From Arachis hypogaea (lineage: Eukaryota; Streptophyta; Magnoliopsida; Fabales; Fabaceae): a DNA stretch of 64,000 nt. The stretch's first letter is position 1, and every line of letters starts with the position of its first letter. Both the position numbers and the translations under genes were made by a program. Location of the stretch: NCBI RefSeq assembly GCF_003086295.3, contig NC_092048.1, forward strand, positions 105,974,276 through 106,038,275. Direction: 5' to 3'. Positions 56,231 through 64,000 of the stretch are shown one piece after another. Under the pieces are notes generated by a model. The model was given only the letters and a program-made list of their open reading frames with translations, was not told the origin of the DNA and did not search any database.

Positions 56231-57151
56231 TGTGGGAATGCATCCATTCAAAGAGAGCTCGCATATTTTATTTTTCAATGATTTAGATTTAGTTGAGAGG
56301 GAGATCTTCTCCTCTCTCTCTCTCTTAGGATTTAGGATTTCTTCTTGTTTTAAGAGTGACTCTCAATCCAGGTTTTACGTTTCTTTGTTTTAGCTTCCTT
56401 TTACTTTTATTTATTCCAGCACTTGAATTGATCAGTGAATTTATGAATTTCTTCCATGTTATAGATTGTTATTTGAATTAATGATAATTGAGGTATTTTC
56501 AGTTTATGATTGTTCTCTTTGATTTAAGTTACCATTGCTTCCTATCTAAGGACATTTTTATTATTCCAGCAATTTTACTTTTTCCCCTTTTGGTCCTGGT
56601 TAAGAATTTAGTAACTCAACAGTTATTAAACTCAACATAATTGATAATCGTTATCTTGCCAATTGAGCTGACTTAAGTAATTCCAACCTTTTCTTAGGAA
56701 ATAAATAGGATTCAAAGGTCAATTTAATTAGTCCCATGACTTTCCTTTGCCCTAGTAAAGGTTGACCAAGTGGAGTTTAGATTCAACTTTCATTATAGTT
56801 GAGAGAGATAGCTACGTTGGACCTCCAACTTCTCTTACCTTGCCAAAAGTCTGCTTTACAGTATTTATTTATTTTAATTGCCATTTACTTTACTTGTCAT
56901 TTAAATTACTTGCTTCTCATCTTCTAAACCCCGATTACAACCTTTATAGCCAATAATAAGAACATACTTCCTCGCAGTTCCTTGAGAAGACGACCCGAGG
57001 TTTGAATACTCGGTTAACAATTTCTAAAGGGGTTTGTTACTTGTGACACCCAACACGTTTGTAAGAAGGGATTTTTGTTGGTTTAGAGACTATATCTACA
57101 ACGCAACTGTTTCTATGAATCTCTTTACTGGTAAAAATCCTAACGTCAAAA

Positions 57152-57169
57152 TGGCGTCGTTGCCGGGGA
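57152..57169 (+). other. Primer binding site of B
   Basis: TGGCGTCGTTGCCGGGGA, one mismatch (C to T at a CpG) from the tRNA-Asp match, three bases after the LTR end. Confidence 0.82.
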
Positions 57170-57261
57170 ACTGCTAACGTGTGCCTTATTATTGGTTATT
57201 GTAAATATTTTTCTTTTGCTTGTTTATTTATTTTTTTTTCTTTTTATCTTTATTTGCTACT

Positions 57262-58827
57262 ATGAACTCTCACCCCTCTCGCTTTGAGTTTGGTTCTAAT
57301 ATTGTTAAAGAAAATAGAAGTTACAGTAGGAATATGCATCAAGGTCAGACCAATCAAGGATGGATGGGACCAAGAGGATCTAATCAACCCTTTTGGCAGC
57401 AACACCCTCCGAGATATCCTGGACAAAGACTATTCTACAGTGCATACCCAGCTGAAAGACATGGTGGACAACGTTGTAACTACCAACAAGCCCCACCCCG
57501 TGCATATAAACTATCCTTTCAACATAACCTCGGACCACCACACTCACAAGCTTCTCTTTACCATTCGCCACCATATGATCCTTCCTTACCCCAATACCAA
57601 TCCAATCGTCCCCAATCACCACCAATTTCCTTTGTATCATGTCCAAGTCCAGCAACCCGAGAAGCAGAGGATCGCCTAAAGGAAACAGTAAGAAAATTTC
57701 AAACAACCATTCAACAACTGGAGCAAGTGATAATTCAATGGGCTTCTAGGCGCTCAAATACACAAGGATCAGCCACAAATCCATGTGGACAACCCAATGA
57801 AGAGTGTAGCATGAAGGCGCTACCAGAAACTCCAGTGGACAAGACAGAGAATGAATTTGTACTAGAACAATTAGAAGAAGCTGTCTTTGTTCAAGAAGAA
57901 GAGTTGGTTGAAGACCTAGGAGATGCTGAACTTCCATGGGAATCCAGAATTGAGGAAAACTCCGTCCAAGATGCTACAGTTGATGCTAAGGAGGATACTG
58001 TACAATCTCCAAGGCAAGTCGTTTATGAGGAATCAGACGGAATAATCCAAGAAGCGAATTCCCTTGATGATGATAGTCACAAGTCTAGCTCTCTTAGTGA
58101 TGAACTTGTATCCACAAGTGAATTCTCTGGGATCGAAGAATCTTCCCCAAGTGAATATGAAGATGATGCGGAGGTAGATTTCTCTCAACCTCCAATCTAT
58201 GACTCAAGTGATGAGGAAGACGCAGAAGACTTTGACCAGGACACAGATACAATTGAAGATCTTTGCAAAGAAGTGAAGGAATTCACAGAAGAGCACAAGG
58301 AAACGGAACTTGCAAAACCACCAAAAACACCTATCCCAAGGCCATTACCACCTAATACAAGCTTCAAGTGGGTACAATCCTTAACTTATAACTTCACTTA
58401 TTCACTTGAATATGGTTTGCTTGAAACAGATGGCCAGCTTAGAGCTCTCTGCGGCTTTAAGAGTAAGAGGGAAATGGCTCGTACTCAGAGCTGGTGCACA
58501 AGGTTCAATAAGGTTCCACGCTTCACCTCAAAGTACACGGATTGGTATCATGCTCAATTGCATGGATCATGGAAAGCGTTTGGTCACCAAGGTGAGATTC
58601 TACATTTTAACCCGCCTGGATGGAGACATGTAGATCAAGACGGAGGCGGATTTAAAAGCAAGGCTTGGAATCTTGGAGTTTATTCTGACATTTGTCACCC
58701 CGGGAGCCTAACAATATATTTGAAGCTGTTCAGAAGCTTTGCATGCCTAGTTTGGGACCTCGGAGGCTATTGGCATTCCAAACACTGGTGGAGATTTTTA
58801 GACGAATTTAAACATAAACCACCATAA
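57262..58827 (+). CDS. B ORF1 protein, relative of E1 ORF1, function unknown
   Basis: Intact, 521 residues from the MNSH start shared with E1. The N-terminal ~140 residues are rich in Pro, Gln, Ser and Tyr. A probable helical stretch (~140-175) precedes LEQLEEAVFVQEEELVEDLG and a long acidic region with Ser/Asp/Glu runs (~250-360). The C-terminus has YGLLETDGQLRALCG, WCTRFNKVPRF and HWWRFLDEFKHKPP. Conserved blocks separated by poorly conserved spacers, and open frames in two different elements, suggest selection on the protein. No known enzyme motif is seen; a structural or nucleic-acid-binding role is a guess. Confidence 0.75.
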   Translation: MNSHPSRFEFGSNIVKENRSYSRNMHQGQTNQGWMGPRGSNQPFWQQHPPRYPGQRLFYSAYPAERHGGQRCNYQQAPPRAYKLSFQHNLGPPHSQASLYHSPPYDPSLPQYQSNRPQSPPISFVSCPSPATREAEDRLKETVRKFQTTIQQLEQVIIQWASRRSNTQGSATNPCGQPNEECSMKALPETPVDKTENEFVLEQLEEAVFVQEEELVEDLGDAELPWESRIEENSVQDATVDAKEDTVQSPRQVVYEESDGIIQEANSLDDDSHKSSSLSDELVSTSEFSGIEESSPSEYEDDAEVDFSQPPIYDSSDEEDAEDFDQDTDTIEDLCKEVKEFTEEHKETELAKPPKTPIPRPLPPNTSFKWVQSLTYNFTYSLEYGLLETDGQLRALCGFKSKREMARTQSWCTRFNKVPRFTSKYTDWYHAQLHGSWKAFGHQGEILHFNPPGWRHVDQDGGGFKSKAWNLGVYSDICHPGSLTIYLKLFRSFACLVWDLGGYWHSKHWWRFLDEFKHKPP

Positions 58828-58876
58828 CAGGATACTCCTCCAATGTCCAACTTAAGGACTTTAACTAAAAGTGCTA

Positions 58877-58894
58877 GGTGGGAGACAACCCACC
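58877..58894 (+). other. Conserved hairpin after ORF1 (B)
   Basis: Identical to the hairpin at 2347-2364 and at the same distance, 50 bases, from the ORF1 stop. Confidence 0.6.
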
Positions 58895-59039
58895 ATGGTA
58901 TGGTCGCTCCTTTTTCAATTTATTTTCTTGTTAATTGCTTTCATTTTTCCTTTTTCATTTCAATTTATTAAACCTAGAATCATGCATAGCATTCATGTTA
59001 ATCATTGCATTCTGCATTTTTCATGCATATAAAAAAAGG

Positions 59040-59515
59040 GGTGCACGACGCGACCGCATGCCCCATGCGATCGCGTCATATTGCGAAAAATACCACCCGG
59101 GCGATCGCGTGACCCACGCGACCGCGTGATATATATATCGGCGTAAGGATCCAACGAACGGAAAGTTAGGCTGGAATCGTGCGGCCCTTGGGCGTTTCGC
59201 ACAAATTGGCTCACGCGATCGCATGCCCCAAGCGATCGCGTCACTTGCACAATACCAATCCCACGCGACCGCGTGAGCGACGCGATCGCGTCGCATGGAT
59301 TGCACATCACCCCAAAAGGAGACAGAGAGTTGCGCTAAAATGGCGCTGGAGTCGTGCGTTTAGCACGAATTCCAGCGACGTGATCGCGTGACCCACGCGA
59401 TCGCGTCACCCCTCTTTCCCCCCTCTCATGCGATCGCGCGCCCCACGCGATCGCGTCCCTCCCATTTTCGCCCTAAACCGCGCGACCGCGTGCCCCACGC
59501 GGCCGCGTGGATTCA
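59040..59515 (+). repeat. CpG-rich near-palindrome array in B interior
   Basis: Roughly ten pairs of GCGATCGCGT / ACGCGACCGCGT-type units spaced 15-30 bases apart, the same design as the LTR modules. ORFs on both strands here, and on through 59922, are composition artefacts. Confidence 0.78.
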
Positions 59516-59849
59516 AAAATATAACCCCCAGCCACGCAAACCCTATTAGTCGCGCAGCCCCCCACCCCCAACCCTCTTCTCCCTCTCTGCTTCTTCTTCC
59601 TCCAGCCACCACCCAGCACCACCCAGCCGCCACCGCGCCACCACCCAGACGCCACCGCCATCCAGACACCGCCGCCTTCCTTCTTCCTCTCTCCTCCCCT
59701 CTCCACCACTGCCCTCCGAACCACCACCCACCACCGCCGACCATCCAACCGCGCCCCCCCTCAGCCGCCACCATGACACCGTGCCCCGCCACCGCGCCGG
59801 ACGCCGCCGCAGCCACCTTCTTCCCCGTTCCACCCCTCCCGCCTACCAG

Positions 59850-60766
59850 GTTCCGCAAAATGCAATCTCCTTTTTTCCGTTCGTCATTTTTCTGTATTTT
59901 TTCTGTTTCTGTTCATCATTAGGATAGATAAATATGCATGCTGTAGTGGATTTCTAGGTTGTTAGGTAGCTTAGGCTCTGGTTAGTGGATCTAGGTCTGT
60001 TTACTTGCACTGTTCCTGTTTATGTTTTATCATAACTGCAATTCTGCTGTTCCTGTGACCTCGTTCATATGCTGTGATTGCTGCTTGTTACTCTAAATTT
60101 TCCTGTTTCTATTCATTACTAGTAACTGTAGCAAGTTTTTAATTCATATGAACTGCTATGATTGTTGTTTATTTTCCGGGACAATCCAATTTTAGCCGGA
60201 ATGCTGCCCAAATTTTTTGTAAATTGTTTTCATTCTTGTTTTGGTTTGGCATTTCTGAACTCTGTTTTACTCTGCTTTACCCAAACCATTTCATGATTGC
60301 TATGGCAGACTTTCTTATCCTCTTTGATTTTCTGGTTCATAAACTGCATTTGTGATTCACTGATTCCAATTTTTGCTTTCTTTATTTCTATTCGAATCAG
60401 CATCACCCTGTCTTCCTTGTTCGATTATGAGTACTTCTATTCTTACCTGTGAATCCTTGTTATATGGAATTTTTCTATGCCACTTACTTTAACCCACACT
60501 TTACTAACTCACTAATTTTAATTTACTAATTTCTTTTTCAAATTCTAACCATACTAACCCTTTTGATCTCTTTTCTGTTTATTTTCACTTTCCTCTAACT
60601 TTCTAACCATGGCATATTGTTTATTTTTCCATTTAACATAAATTCAATCACATTTCATTTACTTATTTTCCTTATTCTATTTCTCCCTTGCCGCTTTAAG
60701 TTTCCTTTGTTTAATTGCCTAATTGCTTTCCTATTTTTATCCATATCCTGATTTTCTGTTTTTCAG
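59850..60766 (+). other. Probable intron upstream of ORF2 (B)
   Basis: CCAG|GTTCCG to TTTCTGTTTTTCAG, T-rich, with blocks shared with A such as GGTTAGTGGAT and TTTTAGCCGGAATGCTGCCC. The ATG of ORF2 follows one base after the acceptor. Confidence 0.55.
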
Positions 60767-60767
60767 A

Positions 60768-62167
60768 ATGTCTGCCTCACAAAGGAAAGGAAAAGGCAAG
60801 GCTACTGGCAAGCGCAAGAGAGGAGATTCCTCTCAGTCCATCATTGCTCTAATGCACGATTCTTCATGGCGGGAAAGAACTTCACACAGTAGGAAAAAGC
60901 TGACCAGCTGCTCCCTGCGAATAATCCTATAAAATTTGCAAACCGGTACTGTGAGCTGAAGTACCCGACTTTTGCAAACTCCAGAAATCTATACCTGGAG
61001 CGAACTCTGAAGATTCCAGAAGCACTCCAGCAGTACACCACTGAGCAAATCAAGCAAAGGGGCTGGTTCTTTCTGGAAAGAACACTGACAGAGGTCAATT
61101 CATCTTGGGTACGGGAATTCTACTGCAACTACTATCTCACTACCCTAGATGCAGTGAACCTGAGGAAAACAAATTCTGGTCACTGAGGAGCCTTAGAGGA
61201 CATTCTCTGGCTCCCAGCCAAGTCCGATCAGCCTGATGGTTATTCAAAGGCTGAGGAGGACATGCGTCAGATGCAGTTTGATTGGGATGCTGTAAAGGCA
61301 CGGATAGCTCTCGACCCGACAGTCCCTTGGGAGATGGGTCAGGACACTACCATGCCTAGAGGGATCATGAAAGCATACTTAAACGATGAGGCTCGGTTAT
61401 GGTATCAGATCTTGAGTAATTATGTGATGCCGAATACTCACGAGACGGAGATTCCGGCTGCTATGATCACCCTCCTTTGGTGTGTGCTGGAGGGTAAGGA
61501 CCTTTATCTGCCACGTTTCATTCGGCACTATATGGCCAGGGTCCACGTCCGAGGCACCCTCCCTTTTCCATATCTAGTTACACAGCTTGGCCGTCGAGCT
61601 GACGTGCCATGGGAGGCTGCCGATGAGAGACCACCAGCGGCGGATTGCAGGAAGATCATTCCGCACAGCCGGAACTTCTTAGCCTTGGGCCATAGACCAC
61701 CACCATTCACTGCTACTAATGAGTCAGCCCCACCGTCTGCTGGACCCTCTTCCTCCACTGCTGCACCACCTACCCCTGCTACTACCACTGCACCTCCACC
61801 TGCCACAGAGCCCGTCTATCATCTGGTGCACCGCTTGTTTCGACGACTTGACCAGATGGAGTGTCGTAACAAGCGGCGCTATGAGCACCTAAAGCTGATG
61901 ATACGATCCGATGACATCCCCTCCGAGCCCGACACACCGTCCGAGGCATCTGAGGAGGAGGCGGATGCACCCGAGGCAGAGACCCATCCCTAGGAGGCAG
62001 CACCAGCCGCACCACAGGCAGCGGTCCCACATCAGATTGAGGCTGCGGATCTTGAGATCCCGATCCAGTCAGCACCTCCTCCACAGCAGCCAGACTCCCA
62101 GCCTACCACCACTGAGACTCCAGCTACCATCCCTTCCAGTGATGACACCCCTTCACACCCGGCTTGA
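60768..62167 (+). pseudogene. ORF2 pseudogene of B
   Basis: Starts MSASQRKGKGKA like A ORF2. It breaks near residue 36 (frameshift at about 60870, then an in-frame stop TAG near 60891), again by a frameshift near 61162-61190, and by a TAG at 61991-61993. Between breaks the domain is well conserved: WVREFYCNYY, ALDPTVPWEMG, MITLLWCVLEGKDLYLPRFI, LGRRADVPWE. The Pro-rich tail ends at 62165-62167, aligned with the stop of A. Confidence 0.85.
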
Positions 62168-62195
62168 TTGAGCATCGAGGACGATGCTTCCTTTT

Positions 62196-62208
62196 AAGTG
62201 TGGGGAGG
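62196..62208 (+). other. Internal polypurine-like motif after ORF2 (B)
   Basis: AAGTGTGGGGAGG 28 bases after the ORF2 stop, as at 9392-9403 in A. H3 inserted immediately after it; GGAGG (62204-62208) is the likely target copy. Confidence 0.65.
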
Positions 62209-63124
62209 TGATGCGCATAAACTTGTTATGCTACGATTTAGGAAATTGCACGATCCACAAAATTCCTTCCGGCAAGTGCACCGGTTATCGTCAAGTAAAA
62301 ACTCACAATAGAGTGAGGTCGAATCCCACAAGGATTGGTTGAGTGAGCAATTCGGATTAGAAGTATGTTCTAGTTGAGCGGAATCAAGATTTAGATGAGA
62401 ATTGCGGAATGTAAAATTGCATGAATTAAAGAGCGAGAAGCTAAATTGCTGAAATTAAAAGGGATGGGGGTGATTGCATGAATTTAATTGCAGAATGTAA
62501 AGAGAAAGTGGTAAATCAGAAATGGGGAGTTCATTGGGTGTTAGGAGATATTGAGATCTCCGAATCAAAACAACTTTTATCCCTTCCTCAACCAATGCAT
62601 TCATTGAATTTTGCTTGGCAATCTTATATGATTGGATCCCAATCCCTTGGCTCACCAATTCTCTCTAAAAACAAACAAATTCCCAATCCCTTGGTTTAAA
62701 TGTTCATAAGAAGAGATGATGTTCGATCACTGATTATACCACACAGTTTCATGAACCACAATTTGGTAGGATTACATGTCACAATATCCATCCAAACCCC
62801 AGTCCAATTCACTGTGAGAAAGCTTCTCTAGCATGAATCCTCCATTCCTTTCCCAAGGTTCCGAAGGATTCCAATTATGGGCAGTTTCTTTCCCAAGACA
62901 ACTACCCAATGGAATTAGATCGAGAAGCTTTCTAACAAAATTCAAGAGAAAATATTGAAGAAGAAGATAAAACTATTATTGATTCATTGAATTACAATAG
63001 AGCTCCCTAACCCAATGAAAGGGGTTTAGTGAGTCATAGCTCTGAATTCAATTACAAAACTAAAGGAAAATGATCCAAAGTTCTCCGTCTCTCCCAAAAC
63101 TTCCAACTAACTTAAATTCTATCT

Positions 63125-63132
63125 TATTTATA
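63125..63132 (-). promoter_or_regulatory. LTR TATA box (H3)
   Basis: TATAAATA on the minus strand, in the same context as H1 (AAAGTGTATAAATA). Confidence 0.55.
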
Positions 63133-63451
63133 CACTTTCTAAATTGAGCTTCTGATGTGTTTCTTGGGCTTTGAGGCCTTTCCCTGATTTCCTTTTGCTT
63201 TGGGTTTATGGTCCATAATCCTGATGAGGCAGTGATCCAATTCTGTAACATTCATTGAGCAAACTTAGTGATAAACAAGTAATGACACAAGACTCAACAA
63301 ATTGAAACTCCAGACTCATCAATTCTTCAGGCCCAATTCCATAAACCATGATATTCAATTGGGTTTCATACCATAATACGTTTAAGTTAATGTTTGTGCT
63401 CAAATGCTAACTTAAACTTCAATATATTTGGCCCAGAAACCCCTTTCAAAA

Positions 63452-63985
63452 AGTGAAGTTTAAGTTTCAGTTTAAGTTTCAGTTTAAGGTTAAACTGAAA
63501 CTTAAACGTGGAAATGGAAGAAATCAACCCAGGAGTGTGAAATGTCGAACACGTTTAAGCTTCAGTTTAAGGTTAAACTGAAGCTTAAACGTGGAAATGA
63601 AGAAAGCAACCCTGGAGGAGCAATTGGGTCGAACACGTTTAAGCTTCAGTTTAAGGTTAAACTGAAGCTTAAACGTGGAAATGAGAAAGCAACCCTGGAG
63701 GAGAGAAATAGTCGAACACGTTTAAGCTCCAGTTTAACCTTAAACTGGAGCTTAAACGTGGAAATGCTCCTGGTGCCTTTCTTACTTCTGGCGTTTAACC
63801 TCCAGTTTAAGGTTAAACTGGAGGTTAAACGTGGAAATGCTCCCTGGTGCCTTTCTTACTTCTGGCGTTTAACCTCCTGTTTAAGGTTAAACTGGAGGTT
63901 AAACTTCAGTTCCAGCATTTCTTAGCCTTCATGAGTCTGGCGTTTAAGCTCCAGTTTAGGCTTAAACTGGAACTTAAACGCCATT
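63452..63985 (-). repeat. Hairpin array in U3 of H3
   Basis: Seven units in view (about 63452, 63549, 63635, 63717, 63790, 63864, 63940), arms such as CACGTTTAAGCTTCAGTTT paired with their complement. Arms switch between AAGCTTCAG, AAGCTCCAG and AACCTCCAG with matching partner changes; one unit has a mismatch (CTCCTG against CTGGAG). Confidence 0.9.
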
Positions 63986-64000
63986 TCCAGCATTATATGG

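Larger units (their letters stand above)
55642..57148 (+). repeat. 5' LTR of B (1507 bp)
   Basis: TGATAAACCC ... AACGTCA, similar to the LTR of A along its length. It has a CpG-rich module at 55945-56135 and TATAAAG at 56224-56230. Confidence 0.85.
55642..62208 (+). mobile_element. Element B, relative of A and E1 (3' end lost)
   Basis: 5' LTR 55642-57148, tRNA-Asp primer site with one mismatch, ORF1 (57262-58827, intact), CpG-rich block, leader, intron-like segment and an ORF2 pseudogene (60768-62167). At 62208, just after a purine-tract copy, the LTR of H3 begins; the tail and 3' LTR must lie beyond H3. The left flank CATAT (55637-55641) should be its target-site copy. Confidence 0.82.
62209..64000 (-). 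mobile_element. LTR of element H3 (3' LTR or solo LTR, cut by window)
   Basis: The first 170 bases are close to the reverse complement of the 5' LTR end of H1 (25500-25678), and the terminus TGATGCGCATAAAC corresponds to GCGCATCA. No primer site lies to its left, so this is a 3' or solo LTR. It has a TATA box at 63125-63132 (minus strand) and a hairpin array at 63452-63985. The ORF 63542-63925 runs through the hairpins and is not a gene. Confidence 0.85.

Overview
This is plant nuclear DNA, almost certainly from a legume and most likely peanut or a close relative (Arachis); the genus is an inference from the retrotransposon types and a DRR206-like dirigent gene. About 85% of the window is transposable elements. 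I can support one ordinary host gene, an intronless secreted dirigent protein at 47780-48352.

Layout, left to right. (1) 1-6735: a very young non-autonomous LTR element E1 (+); its left LTR starts before the window. (2) 6736-12585: the 3' part of element A (+), into which E1 appears to have inserted; it carries a second-ORF protein behind a probable intron. (3) 12586-18431: element M (-), an Athila-like gag-protease pseudogene with its 5' LTR, interrupted by A. (4) 18432-18846: remnant of a K-type LTR that M inserted into. (5) 18847-35557: an old Tat-like element T (-), split by a solo LTR K (22447-31633, TSD GTGAG), which itself holds element H1 (23280-30975, TSD AAACC), and by a second solo LTR, H2 (32524-34442, TSD ATATG). 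(6) 35623-38258: a hAT-type foldback element with kilobase CT/GA arms (TSD ACTGTATG). (7) 39954-44160: a non-autonomous CACTA element (TSD GAA). (8) 44161-52545: the AT-rich gene island with the dirigent gene and small inverted-repeat elements. (9) 52548-55641: chromovirus-like LTR sequence and a TRIM-like LTR. (10) 55642-62208: element B (+), a relative of A and E1. (11) 62209-64000: LTR of a third H element, H3 (-), running off the window.

How the parts relate. E1, M, T, H1 and B all carry a primer binding site matching the 3' end of tRNA-Asp, as in Athila/Tat Ty3-gypsy elements. None has a complete pol in view, so the intact-ORF elements must be mobilised by autonomous partners elsewhere. 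E1 and B encode a related ORF1 of unknown function; A and B encode a related ORF2 preceded by a conserved intron-like segment; H1 encodes gag-protease joined directly to what looks like the integrase C-terminal tail.

Most interesting signal: in at least six LTRs of several families, the stretch upstream of the LTR TATA box is filled with self-complementary modules. These are tandem 40-45 bp hairpins with compensatory changes in H1 and H3, a wholly different hairpin sequence in H2, and CpG-rich near-palindromes in A, B, E1 and K. H1 also has unequal LTRs (2399 and 591 bp) yet a perfect target-site duplication, the short LTR ending between two hairpins. All comparisons were made by eye; no database search was possible.
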